From: Brachyspira hampsonii
GTDB taxonomy: Bacteria; Spirochaetota; Brachyspiria; Brachyspirales; Brachyspiraceae
DNA length: 64,000 bases
NCBI RefSeq assembly: GCF_001746205.1
Contig: NZ_MDCO01000012.1
Span: forward strand, 372,001-436,000
Direction of reading: 5' to 3'
The translations under genes and the position numbers were made by a program. Below the pieces are notes generated by a model, which saw only the letters and a list, made by a program, of their open reading frames with translations, did no database searches and had not been told where the DNA came from. Of the stretch, positions 1 through 15,000 are shown piece by piece. Each line of letters opens with the position of its first letter. The stretch's first letter is position 1.

Positions 1-3000
1 TGATTTTCTTATTTGCTGTAATATATCATCAGCATACTCTTCTTTATCTTTAATAAATGAAAGTTTATTTTCTATTTGCGATGCTATATCTATAACAACC
101 TGTATTCCTTCCTCAGTCTGCTCTATAATAGCATTATTTTCAGCTATATTAACAAATCTGTCTTGAATCTCACCAGACATTTCCATTAACATATTTACTT
201 TTTCCTGAGTATCCTTTAAGCTGTCTTTTTCTTTTTTAAGACTTTCAGCATAATCTAATATATCATGATGCATTTTCTTTAAGCTGTCAAATTCAGACAT
301 AGTCTTGTTCATTTCAACGGTTACCGCTTTAGTATCTTCAACCAAAGCATTCAATTTAGAAACATCATTTTTTATAGACTCTGCCATTTCTTTAGCATTA
401 TTAAATACTTTTACAGTATTCATATATTTTTCCATATCTTTAGCTATACCATCTATTTTAGATTTCATAGCTTCATATTCTAAAGAAATATCATTTGTTT
501 TTACATCAAGCATTTTGTCAATAGATTCAACTGCATCATTTAATTTTAATTTTAAATCATCAGTTCTATTATCAAAATCTTTAAGTATAATATTTGTCTT
601 TTCATCATAGCTTAAATTAATACTTTCAAGTCTTGCATCTATTTCAGAAGAATATTTAGTTATATCTTCTTCTAAAGCAGAAACAATATCTTTCATATTT
701 GTAATTCTTTGATCATACTCATCTAAATTATTAGTATGAGCTTTAATTATCTCTTCTTTTGCTTTCTGTATATGTTCCTTAGCATCATTCATCAAAAGCG
801 ATAATGTCTGCTCTAAATTAGAATTTAGTCTTGCTATATATTTTTCATATTTCTCATTAGCAGACTCTTCTATAGAATGAACATTTTCCTCTATGATACT
901 ATTTGCTTCAGATATTCTTTCATTAACTGCTTCTGATATAGAATCTCTTAATGCTGTTAATGACTCTGAAAGCCCTTCATAATGTGCTTTCAAAGCATCA
1001 AACTCTGAATTCTTTTCTTCTAATAAACTATCCATTCTACTAGAAACATTCTCTATTATAGAATCAAATTCAGTAACTTTATTTTCTATAGTAGATTTAG
1101 CATTATTAGATAACTCTTCCAATCTGGAATTGAATTTCTCTCCTTGAAGTTCTATATCCTGAGAATATTCATTGATTTTATCTTTCAATTCTAATGCTTT
1201 CTCTTCTATCATAATTTTTAATTTTTCTACTGAAGGGGCAAACTCATTTTGTAAATTGTTCATTTGCTCTTCAACAGCTTCAAGTTTTTCTTTATTATCT
1301 TCAACAGAAGTTAAAAACTCATCTTTAATACTTAAAGCCTGCTTCAAATCAGAAACAACATCTTCAACAGAATTAGTTATTTGAAGTTTAGTATCATCTA
1401 ATTGAGTATATAAAGATTCTATTTTTTCATTATAGTCTTTATACGCTTCTTCAAATAATTTTGAGAAATCCTCATGATTTTTCTCTTGTCTGTCAGTATA
1501 GAACTTTTCAGTAGTTAAATACATCTCTTTTAATTTAGCAACCTCATCATCATGTATTGTTCTAATTTCATCAACTGCCTTTTCACCTTCCATATTTACA
1601 GACATTTTTAATTCACTGATAAACTCTTCCTGATATGTATCTATTTTCTTTCTAAATTCAATAATATTATCTTCAAGCTCTTTATTCATATTATTGAAAG
1701 CATCAGTTATCTTGTTATTAATATCATTTTCAATGCCTTCTATAGCACTTCTTACATCAGAGAATTTTTCAAATTTTTTCATCTCATTATTAATAAAATT
1801 CTGAACTATAGTCATTATATGAGGTGTCAAATCATTAGTTTCTTTTACTATAGATTCATTGAAAGAAGAAACTAAATTATTAATATCTTCTCTCGCTTTA
1901 GCCAAATCACTATTATTTTCCTCAGTCATTTTATAAGACAATGAATTAATATATTCTTCAACTTCTTTTACTTTATTGCTGAATGCTTCTTCTTTCTCAG
2001 CTATCTTTAATGAAGCAATATCTGCAGCTTCTGATACAGCACTTGTTAAACTTTCAAGTTTATTTTTTATATTTATATCAGAATTTTTAACCATATCCAT
2101 AAGAACTTCTCTCTCTCTGCGAACAGTTTCTACTTCCTGAGATATATGTTTCTGAGATTGGCTTAACATTCTAAGCTCATTTTCCTGCTCTTTAATATTG
2201 GCTTTCATAGTATTTATGAAAGAATTTATATCATTTTCTGCTTCATCTATTTTACTGATTATACCTTTTAATCTATCATTTTCCAATAGATCTATTTCAT
2301 CTTTGGTATTTTCTACTTTGTTATTTAAATCTATAAGTATTTTTTCAGCATCACTCCTTAAACTATCTACCTCAGAAATTATAGCATCCTTATAAAAATC
2401 TTTTATTCTATCAGCTGAAGCATAAGCATCTTCAAAATGAACTATTCTAGCTTCTATACGCTTTCTGAATTCATCATTAGATTCTTCAAATACTTTTATA
2501 ATATCATCTCTGAATGAATCTGTAAGATATCTCAAATCAGTATCCATAGAATCATTTTGTATGCTTTCAAACATTTCTGCAACCTGTTTTCTCTCATCTT
2601 CAATCATAGCAATAACATCATCTCTGCTTATAGTATCAAATGAAATTTTATTTTTCAAAGCTTCTATACTGTCAATGATATTAATTTTCTCCTGATTAAA
2701 CATATTCATAGTTGCATCTTGTTCTTTTAGAAGTTCAATTATTGATCTTCTAAAACTAATAAACTCATTCAAAAGTCTGTCTCTGTCGCCTTCTATGGTA
2801 TTTAAAGCTTCATCAGAATATATAGTTCCGCTTTCATATTTGAGTTTAATATCATCTATTTCAGCCATCAATCTATCTCTTTCATCTTGCAAAGCCTCTG
2901 CTAAATCTTTAATATTGGCTATTCTTTCATTAAACTCATTTCTAAATCCAAGCATTTCATTAGATATATTTTCTTTATATCTTTTTATGCTTTCAGAAAA

Positions 3001-6000
3001 ATCCTGCTCCAATATTTGGAAGTCATCTCTAATCTTAGCTCCATATTGCTGAGCCATATTAGCCAAATCATTATTATTAGGAACAGAACCTAATATTTCA
3101 TTTCTCAAAGAAACAAATTCTTCTTTAAGTTCATCTTTCAAAGTCTCTTTTTCTTCTACAAATATCTGGCTTACATTCTCTAAAGTAGGCATATCACTAA
3201 GTATATCTTCTTTCATCTTTAAAAGCTTAGCTTCAACAGAATCCTGTTCTTTAGAAAGAACTTCAGCAACAGCTTCAACAGTAGAGTAGTTTTCTTCTAT
3301 ATTCTTTCTGAATGATTCTAATGTTTCATTTATTCTAGTTCTTTCTTCCTCTATCAATTTTTCTACATAAGAACTATCTACTTTTATAGCTTCTGCATTT
3401 TCAGAAATTTCTGCTTTTTTATTATCAATAGAAGATGTTATTTCTTGTTTATAACTATTAATAAGCTTCTCTATTTCTTCTTTTGATACAGAAACATCTT
3501 TTATATTATTAATTTCTTTTCTTATCTCTTCAAATGAAGATTCCAAATCTGACTTTTCCACATCTAAAAGATTATTTAAGTTGTTCAAATAATCTTTTTT
3601 AAGTTCTTCAAATCTCTCTTCTGCAGATATATACTCAACTCTTACAGCTGATTTGAAATGGTCAAGTTCATCTATTAATTTTGCTTTTTCTTCCTCAAAC
3701 ATTTTAGCAAAATTTCTATTATTTTCTTGATTATTAAGCAGTTCATATCTTAACTCATAAAACTCATTGGTTATCTCTTCTTTTTCAGATACGAAAAGAT
3801 CAGCAAGCTCATCCATATTAGGAACTGAGTTTATTATTTGATTTTTAAACTCTTCAAAACTATTCAAAAGCTCTGAATCTTTACTTGATACTTCCTCAGC
3901 TATTCTAGAATAAACCTCTTTTCTAAGCTCATCTATTGTATTAAGAAGTTCTTTTTTATCTTTCGCCAATTCATTAGAAAGTTTCAAAGTATTGGTATTA
4001 AGCTCATTATTTATCTTACTTATATAAGATTCCAAAGCTTTTATTTTTATATCTACACCTTTACTAGAACTGCTAATATCATCTTTTATAGAACTAATAT
4101 TATTTTCTATATAATCTAAAGCATTTTTTTCTTCTGTTTTTAAGCTATCTTGAAGATTAATAATTTTAGATTTTACTTTATCATCATAATCATCTAATAT
4201 AGAATATAATTTTTCTCTGTATTTAGCTAAATCATCTGTCAAAGATCCTTGATTATACTCTAAGTCTTTTATTCTATTATCAAATGAATCTATTTTTGAA
4301 ATACTTTCTTCTAATTTAGAATCAAGATTATTTTGTAATTCTAATTGTTTATTATATATATCCTCTTTAAGAATTTCTATCATAGATTTTATTTCAGAAT
4401 AATCAGTATTATCAGATGTTATATCTTTAGCATTATCTAATGTATTTGTTATAGAATCAAGGCTGGAAGATTTCCAACTATTCAAATCATTTTGCATAGT
4501 TTCTATTTTATCTTTAAATTCTGCAAATGAGTCATTAAATTGAGATTCCAAACCTCCTTTTAATACATCAAAATTATCAGATATTATATTTCCATACAAT
4601 TCTACGAGTTTCTCCTCACTAGACCATGCATCCTCAAAGAATTCTATTCTTTTTTCTATTCTATCTTTAAACTCTTTAGTATCTTTTTCTATATTATCAG
4701 ATAAATCGTTTTTAATAGATACTATATTGTCATTGAAGCTATTAAATATATTATCAAGTTTTTCTTCTAATATAGATATCTCTTCCGCACTAACATAAGA
4801 TTTAGGCAAAGAATCCATTATATCATTTAAATCTCTATAAATTTCCTCTTTGCTGTCCAATATTTTATCTTCTAATTTACTAAAGTTAGATAATTGAGGT
4901 ATAACTGTTTCTTTAAATGATTCTAAACTTTCATTAAGGTATCTAAAGTTTTCATAAACATCATTAATATTTTCATGAGTTATATCTGAATTATATTCAT
5001 TTGATAATTTCTCTTTTAACTCTCTCAACTCACCAGAAAGTCTTATAACTTCATCATTTAAACTAGTATCAACACCTTTTACCTTATCTTTTATAACAGA
5101 TAAATCTTTTTCTAAATCCTCTATTTTTAAGAAATCATTTTTAAGAGAATTGAAGGACTCTTCTAATCTATTTCTCTCCTCAATTAAATCATTATAACTA
5201 TGATTATCTTTTATAGAAGAAATTTCATATTTAAATTCATCTATAGTATTTGATATAATAGATTTATATTCCAATAAAGAAGATTCTAAGCTGGAAATAC
5301 TATCTTCATTGTTGCTGATTTTAGCACTTAAAGTTTCAAATACATCATCTATTGCAGATTGTATACGCAATTTTTCTGAATCAATAAAAGCCTCAACTCT
5401 TTCATCAGTGCTGATCAATATGTCATCTTTCAATGAAGCAAAAGAAGATTTTAATTCATCAACTTCTTTCAATAATAATTCTTTTTCATTGACATAGAAC
5501 TGAAGTATATTATTTTTATCCAATACTGCATCTTTTATCTCATCTATTGATTTATCAAAATCTCTAGTAAGAGTTGAATACTTATTATCTATTTCTTCTT
5601 TAACTTTATTTATCTCGTCGATAAGAGATACTTTAACATTTTCTATATCTTCTAATATATCTGTTACTGAAGAAATTTTCTCACTGTACTCTCTAAATAA
5701 AGACAATATATGCTCATTATTAGATATAAATTCGCTTACTTGAGTTTTAAATCTCTCATCTATACTAGATTTGAAATACTCAAATTCTGAAGACAATTTA
5801 TTAACAGAAGTATATAATTCTTCTTTTTCTAAATCTATTCTATCAGAAATATCTTTTGCCTTATTTTCTAATTGAGTATTAACTACTAATAATGAATTTT
5901 CTATATTATTTAATTTTCCTCCTATCTCTTTTAAACCATCATAATTAACATTATCTCTAAATTCATTATAAAGCTCTAATAACTCATTTCTAATATCTTC

Positions 6001-9000
6001 TAATGAAGAAGCCTGATCCTCTTTAAGTTCAGTTTCATAAGCTGATATCTTATTAACTATTTCTTCTTCCTTATTAGATATAAGATCATTTATCTGCGAT
6101 TCCAAACTTTCTATAACATCTCTTAACTTATCATCAGAATCCTCAATCATTTTAGATACAGCATTATTGATGCTTTGATTTAACATATTAAGTGAATCGT
6201 TTATCATAATATCTAAATCATATTTATTTTTCTCTATATCTTCTAAAGTTTTTGACATTTTATCATTTGAATATTCTTCAATTTTAGTAATAGATTCATT
6301 AAATTTTGTTTCTAAATTCTTAAAAGAAGATTTAAATATATTATCCAAATCTATTTTAGATAAGTTCATTTTATCATATAATTTAGATTCTAATTCTGAA
6401 TAATATTCTTTCAAATATTTTTCAAGATATTCTCTTCCGCTCAATAAAATACTATATACTACTTCTTTTCCTTTTATCTCTGAATCATCTAAATAATTAG
6501 ATATACTTTCTCTAGCTTCTTTTAACTGTTTAACTAATTCTTCAATACCATTTTCTTTCCAATGAGATATATCATTATCTATAGACTCTATTTTATCTTT
6601 TAAATAATTAATAGAACTGTCTATTTTCATATTATTGGCATTTCTAATGTCATTCAATTCTTCTTTTATATCAGCTGAGAAGATATTTTTCAATTTACCG
6701 CTGTCTGACCAAGTATCCTCAAAATAGCTGATACGCTTTTCTAATCTATATCTAAAGTCTTTATTATCTTCTCTTATTTGATTGAAAAGATTAGTTAATT
6801 CTTCTTTTTCTTTAATAAATGTCTGCTCTATTACATCGCTATTTTCAGATTTAGAAATTAAATCATCTCTAATAGAAGATAGTTTATTATCCAATTCTTC
6901 TTTTTCCTTAGAAAGAAGATTTTCTAATTCAGAAGATTTATTAATGCTGTCTTCTATCTGCTCTTTAACCTCATCAATTCTTGCATTCAATTTACCAACA
7001 TTAGATGTGAGATTATTTAATTCTATAGAATACTCATCTAAATCTCTTACTATATCATCTTTTATTCTATCCTCAAAATCAGATAATCTGTTTGATAAAG
7101 CCTTAACCTCATCTTTTAATAGTATATCAACATCAGACATATTCTCTTTTAATTGATATAAATTACTTTCCAAATTTCCTAATTTAGCAAAATCTTCTTT
7201 TATAGTATTAAAAGAATCTTCCAAAGCTTTCTTTTCTAAAGCTAACTGTTCTATTGTATTATCCTTCTTAACAGTTTCTATCTCAACTTCTAAATTATCC
7301 ATTTTTTCTAATAAATTGAGCTTATCAGAAATAATAGTATCTTTTAATTTGCTAACCTCATCATCAGTCATATTTAATCTTTCAAGGACTACACTTGTAA
7401 ACTCTTCAAATATATGCTCTATCTCTTTTTTCTTATCATCAAATAAAGCAGGAACATTTTCATTGTCAAATTTCAATGATGATTCTTTGAAAGTTTGGAA
7501 ATCATCTTTTAGTTTTTCAAGTTTCTCTATAATAGTATTATTTTCATTATTATGTAATGATATTAATTGATCTTTATCTATTACAGAATTTTTCATAATA
7601 TTAATTGCATTATTTAAATCAGAATTTAAATCTGCATATTTTTCTTTTAAATTAGAAGTCTCATTATCTAATTTTTCATTTACAGAATGAATCTTTTCAT
7701 TTAAAACTGACATATATTTTTTGAATAGTACAGATTCTGTTTCTTTACCTAATTTGTCAATAGCATCTAAAACTTTATTGCTTGTTTCTTCTTCAAATCT
7801 AATTACAGCATCATTAAAACTGCTTTCCAAATTATCAAAAGATTCTCTTACCATATCATCTAATTCTTCTTTAGCTTCGGTAAGGATATTCATTTTTTCT
7901 GCTATTTCAGTATTCAATTTATCAGAATATTCTTTTAAATATTTATCTATATAGTTTTTCTCATTATTTAAATGCTTAGATTCTGATTCTTCTCTGGCTC
8001 TTTCTATTTCTTCTTCTACTAATTTAGAGTAATCTTTCAAAGAATTCAAAGAATTATTATAAGTATCATTTATCAAATTAGAATAATGCTCATAACCTGA
8101 TTTCATATCATCAATAAATTTTTGATAATCATCTGACAATTTATTCTTTTCATCTTTTCTATAATTTTCTATATTTTTTATTTCTTCATTATATCTATCT
8201 GAAGCTTCATTAAGCATATTATACAGATTATTAAAATTAGTATTTATTTCATTATTAAGTTTTGAATCTGTATCAGATAATTTATTTTCTATATCTCTTA
8301 TCTTTTCATCTAACTTATTATATATGCTTGATTCTTTTTCTTCTATTTTTGAAAAAATATCAGATAATATTTTTTCAGCTTTAACATCTGAATTATCGAT
8401 ATAACTTGAAATACTATTTTTAGCTTCTTCTAATTGTGCCAATAGCTCATTGATTCTTCCATCTTTCCAGCTTATAATATCGCTATCCATAGAATCTATT
8501 CTTGATTTAAGTTCATTCAAATATTCATCTCTGAAAGAAGTTAAATCAGAATTCATAGAATCCATTTTATCTTTTAATTCATTGATAGAATTTTCAAATT
8601 TTAATTCTGTATATGATTTAATATTTTCTATCTCATCTCTTATATCAGAAGAGAACAAGCTTCTTATTCTAGAATTATCAGACCAAGAATCTTCAAAATA
8701 TTCTATTCGTCTTTCAAGTCTTTCTCTAAACTCTACATTATCATTTCTCACTTTATCAAAAAGACTTTCTAATTTTTGAACTTCATCATTAAATAATGTT
8801 TCTATATTATCATTTTTTCCAGATATTGAAATAATATTATCCTTTATTGAAGATAACTTACTTTCTAATTCTTCTTTATCTTTCAATATAGTATTTTCTA
8901 TCTCAGAAGATTTATTCAATGAGTCATGAATATTTGATTTTATAGATTCTATATAATCATTCAATGTGTTTACATTAGAGCTAAGAATAGTTAAATCATT

Positions 9001-12000
9001 TGAATAATCTTCTAAATCTTTAGAAATATCTTCTCTGATTTTAGAGTCGAGTTCTTCTACTTTTGAAACTAAACTTTTAACTTCATCTTTTAAATTTATA
9101 TCAACATCTACCATATCATCTCTTAATTGATATAAATTATTCTCAAGATCTTCTAATTTAGAGAAACTATCCTTTATAGAATTAAATGACTCTTCTAAAG
9201 CATTCTTTTCTAAAGTTAATCTATTAATAGTATCATCATCTCTTAGAGAGTACAATTCATTTTTCAAATTATCTATTTTCTCTAAGATGAAAGACTTATC
9301 TTCATATATTATATCTTTAATATAATTAATATCGCTTTCTGAATTATTTACTCTGTCTAATAATGCCTCACTGAATTCCTCAAAAGCATTTTCAATTTTT
9401 TTCTTCTCTTCATCAAATAGAGAAGGTATAGATTCCTTATTAGTTTTTAATATATCCTCTTTAAAACTTTCAAATTCTTTTTTAAGTTCATCTACTTTTG
9501 AAACTAAAAACTCTTTTTCAGCAGACTGCATTTCTAACAATTCATTTCTATCTAATATTGAATCTTTTAATACCTCTAATGAACTATCAAAATCTTTACT
9601 CAAAGATTCATATTTTTCAATTATAGAATTAATATCACCATAAACTGTATCATTCAATGAAGTTATATTAGAATCCATTTTTTCTGTAATATTTGACAAA
9701 TTGCTATCCATTCTTTCATTGATTTTAGATACCTCATCTTCTATCTTTTTAGATATAGAGTTTAACTGTTCATTTAGATAAACATTGTATTCATCTTTAT
9801 CAAATATAACTGCTTTAGAATCTTTTTCCAATTTTTCAATGACTTCTAAAAGTTTATTATTAGATTCTTTTTCAAATTTAGATATAGCTTCCTGCATATT
9901 CAATTCTAAATTATTAAATGAATCTTTTATGATATTATCCAAATTATCTTTAGCAGCATTCAAAGTATCAATTTTTTCTGAAACCTTAGAATCTAATTTA
10001 TCAGAATAGTTTTTCAAATAATCATCAATATAGTTTTTCTCATTATTCAAATGCTTAGATTTTGACTCTTCTATTGATTTCTCCATCTCTTCTTTAACTA
10101 AATCAGAATAATCTCTCAAAGAATTGACAGAGTTATTATAAACTTCATTTATCAGATTAGAATAATGATTATAACCAGATTTTATATCTTCAATAAGTTT
10201 TTTAGAATCTTCTAATAATTTATCTGATTCTATAGTTCTATAATTTTCAATATTTTCTATTTCTTCATTATACTTAACTAAAGCATCATTAATCATATTA
10301 TGAAGATTATCTAAATTTACCGCTATATCATCATTAAGTTTAGAATTTGTTTCTGATAGTCTATTTTCTATTTCTGCTATTTTTTCATCTAATTTACTAT
10401 AAATATTATTTTCTCTTTCTTCAATTTTAGATAAAACTTCAGTGATAAGTTCATTCTTTTTATCTTCTGTAGTATCCAAATAAGCAGATATATCTTCCTT
10501 AGCAGTTTCTAATTGAGCCAATAAATCATTGATATTATTTTCTTTCCAAATAGAAATATCATCATTCATGGCATCTATTTTATTATTCAAATCATTAAGA
10601 TAATTTTCAAACTTGATTTCTGTTTCTTTTTTTATTTCTTCTAACTCATCTCTCATTTCAGAAGCATACAAACTTCTTAATTTTGTACTATCTGACCAAG
10701 TATCTTCAAAATAAGTTATACGCTTTTCTAATCTGTCTCTGAACTCTATATTTCCATTATGTACTTTATCAAATAATTTCTCCAATTTAGAAACTTCCTC
10801 ATTAAACAATGTTTCTATACTTTCATTTCTTCCAGTCATTGAAAGAAGATTATCTTTTATTGAAGACAATTTATTTTCTAATTCTCCTTTATCTTTTAAT
10901 ATAGTATTTTCTAATTCTGATGATTTGTTTATAGAATTAAGTAGATCATTCTTAATATTATCTATATCAGAATTAATATTATTCAAACCTGAAGCTAATT
11001 CTTTTTCTATATTTTCAAACTTATCATATACACTAGATGCATCATCTTTCATATTATCTCTTAATTCATACAAATGTTTCTCCAAATCTTCTAATTTTGA
11101 GAAATCATTTTTTATTGAATTAAATGATTCTTCCAATGCTTCTTTTTCTAAAGTTAATTGGGTCAATATATCATCTTCTTTTAAAGAATTTATATCAGTT
11201 TTTAAATTATCTATTTGTTCCAATAAAGTAAGCTTATCTTCTGCAATAATATCTTTTATATAATTAATATCGCTTTCTGAAATATTAACTCTATCTAATA
11301 GATTATTTGTAAACTCTTCAAATGCCTCCTCAATTCTTTGTTTCTCCTGTTCAAATAAAGCAGGTATACTATCTTTATTAGCATTTAAAACTTCTTTTTT
11401 GAAATTATCAAATTCATTTTTAAGTTCATATAATCTGCTTTCTAATAATTCCTTTTTAAAATTATCAAGTTCTATTTTTACTTCATGTATTCCGCTTCCC
11501 AATAATTCTTTATCTGAATTATGAAACTCTGCAAGTTCATTTATTCTATTTTCTAGAAGTTCTTTATCTGAATTATGAAGCTCTGTAAGCTCATTTATTC
11601 TATTTTCTAGAAGTTCTTTTTCTGAATTATGAAGCTCTGTAAGTTCATCTCTATCTAAAATAGAACTCTTAATCAAATCTAATGTCTCTTCAAAATCTAT
11701 ATTCAAAGCATCATATTTATTTCTAAGCTCTGATATACCATTATCAAATTTAGAAGATACATTATATATTTCATTATCTATTTTACTGTTTATTGAACTT
11801 AAATGATTTTCTAATTCTTTAATATATTCATTATAATTAAGCAATTTATCTGATTCTAATTTTCTTATAACTGAATTTACTTTATTATCTGCATTTTCAT
11901 TTATTTTAGCTATAGCATCATTAAAATTGCTGTTTAATGTAGCAAACGAATCTCTAATCATATCATCTAATTGATTCTTGCTTTCATTTAATATATTTAT

Positions 12001-15000
12001 TTTATCTGCAATTTGATTTTCCAATTTATCAGAATAATTTTTCAAATACTCATCTATATAATTTTTATTTATATTATTATCTTGTACAACTTCTTTTCTG
12101 GCATCTTCTATTTCAGCTTTTATTTTATTTGTATATTCTGACAAAGAAAATATAGAATCTTTATAAGCTGAGTTTATCAATTTAGAATAGTAATCATATC
12201 CTGATTTTATGTCTTCTAAAAGTTTGCTTCCCTCTTCATTTCTATAATGCTCAATATTTTGTATATCTTCATTATATTTAATTATTGCTTTATCTAGTTT
12301 TTCTTTTACTTCTTCCAACTTATTATATGCATCATCAGAAACTTTAAGATCTAAAACTGATAATTTATTTTCAACATCAGCTATTTTAGAATCTATTCTG
12401 TTATAGATAGCATTTTCTTTTTCTTCTATTTTAGAAAGTAAATCAGAAATTAATTGCTCTTTTCTATTTTCTGTTGAATCTAAATAATTTGTTATATTAT
12501 TTTTTGCTGATTCTAATTCTGAAAGAAGCTCATTAATTTTTCCATCTTTCCAACCAGATATGTTTTCATCAATAGTTTCTATCCTGCTTGATAAATCATT
12601 AAGATAATTTTCAAACTTCAATTCAGTTTCTTTTTTAACTTCTTCCAATTCATTTCTCATTTCAGCAGCATACAAACTTCTGATTCTTGTACTATCAGAC
12701 CAAGTATCTTCAAAATACTCTATACGCTTAGCCAATCTGTCTCTAAACTCTATACTGTCATTTTTGAAATTATCAAATAAATTTTCTAACTTTTTAACCT
12801 CATCATTAAATAAAGTATCTGAAACTTTATTGTTAGATGATATTAATGCCAAATTCTCTTTTATAGAAGATAATCTATTCTCTAATTCCTCTTTATCTTT
12901 TAATATAGTATGCTCTAATTCTGATGATTTATTTATAGAATTATTTATAGCATCTCTAATTACATTAATATCAGAACTTAAATCTCCAATATTATCGCTT
13001 ATAATATCTATATTAGAAGATATATCTCTTATATTATCATCATTTTCTTTGATCTTATTTTCAAAAGAATTAAATTTATCAGATAAACTTTTAACCTCAT
13101 CTTTCAAATCTAAATCAAAACTATTAACATTATTTTTTAATTCATATAAATGATTTTCTAACTCTTCTAGTCTTGAGAAATCATTTTTTATAGAATTGAA
13201 AGAAACTTCTAAAGCCTGTTTATCTAAAGCTAATTGAGTTATAGTATCATCTTCTCTTAAAGCTTCAATTTCTGATTTCAAATTGTCTATTTTTTCTAAT
13301 AATGAAATTTTATCTTCAGAAATTATATCTTTTATATAATTAATATCTCTTTCAGAATCATTTACCCTATCTAATAAAGCATTAGTAAAATCTTCAAATG
13401 CTTTTTCTATTCTATCTTTTTCCTCATCAAATAGGGCAGGTATATCATCTCTATTTGCAGTCAATATCTCATCTTTGAAACTTTTAAACTCATTTTTAAG
13501 ATCATCTATTCTTTCTGATAGAAGTTCTTTTTCAGAAGTTTGTAATTCTATGAGTTCATCTCTGTCAAGTATAGAGCTTTTTATTATATCTAATGATTCT
13601 TCAAAATCAGCATTTAATTCTTTATATTTGTTTTTCAAATCAGATATATCATTATCAAATTTTGAAGATACATTATATATCTCATTATCTATTTTAGCAC
13701 TAATAGCTCTTAAATTTTCTTCTAATTCAGACACATAATTTTTATAACTGAAGAATCTTTCTGATGCATCTTTTTCTATTTTTTCAAGAGCACTATTGAT
13801 TTTAGAATCAGCATGCTCATTAAATTTTAATATAGCATCATTTAAATTAATATTTAGAGTATTAAATGACTCCTTTATCATATCATCTAATTTATTTTTA
13901 CTGTCATTTAATATATTAATTTTTTCATTAACTTTATCATCTAATTTAGCAGAATATTCTTTTAAATACTCATCTATATAATTCTTTTCATTATTTAAAT
14001 GTTTATTTTCAGATTCTTTTCTAGCTTTTTCTATATCAGCTTTTATTCTATTAGTATAATCAGCCAAAGATGATAATGAATCTTTATATGTAGTATTTAT
14101 AAGTTTAGAATAATAATCATATCCTGATTGTATCTCACCCAATAATTTACTGCCTTCTTCAGATCTATGATGTTCAATATTCTTAATATCTTCATTATAT
14201 TTATTTATAGCTTTATTTACTATATTCTCAACCTCTTCCAACCCTCTAGCTATATCATTAGATACTTTTCCATCAACTGCAGATAATCTGTTTTCAATAT
14301 CTTCTATTTTGGCATCTATTCTGTTATAAATAGCATTTTCTTTATCTTCTATTTTTGATAATATATCAGAAAGGAATTCTTCTTTTTTTCCTTCAGAAGA
14401 TTTCAAATAATCTTTTATGCTTTCTTTAGCATTTTCCAACTGTTCTAATAGGTCATTAATTTGTCCATCTTTCCAGCTGGATATGTCTTTATCTATAGCA
14501 TCAATTTTTTCTTTTATGCCATTAATATATTCATCTCTCCAAGCAGAAGCATCATTATTAACAGCCTCTATTTGAGATTTTAAATCATTAACATAATTTT
14601 CTAATTTTATATCTGCTTCTGATCTTATGCTCTCCAATTCATCTCTTAAGTCAGCTGCATATAGATTTCTAATTTTTCCGATATCAGACCAAGTGTCTTC
14701 AAAATAATCTATACGCTTCTCTAATCTGTCTCTAAATTCAGCATTATCTACTTTAATATTATTAAATAAAGAATCTAATTTTTTTACTTCATCAGCAAAT
14801 AAATTTTCTATATTCTCATTTTTGCTCAATGCTTTTAAAAGATTTTCTTTTATAGATGAAAACTTATTCTCCAATTCAGAAGATTTATCTATAGAGTTTT
14901 TCAAATTATCTCTAATTTCATCTATATTATAAGATAAATTATTAAACCTTTCATCACTTACTGCTTTATGCTCAAATTCTTCAAATCTGTCAGATAATGT

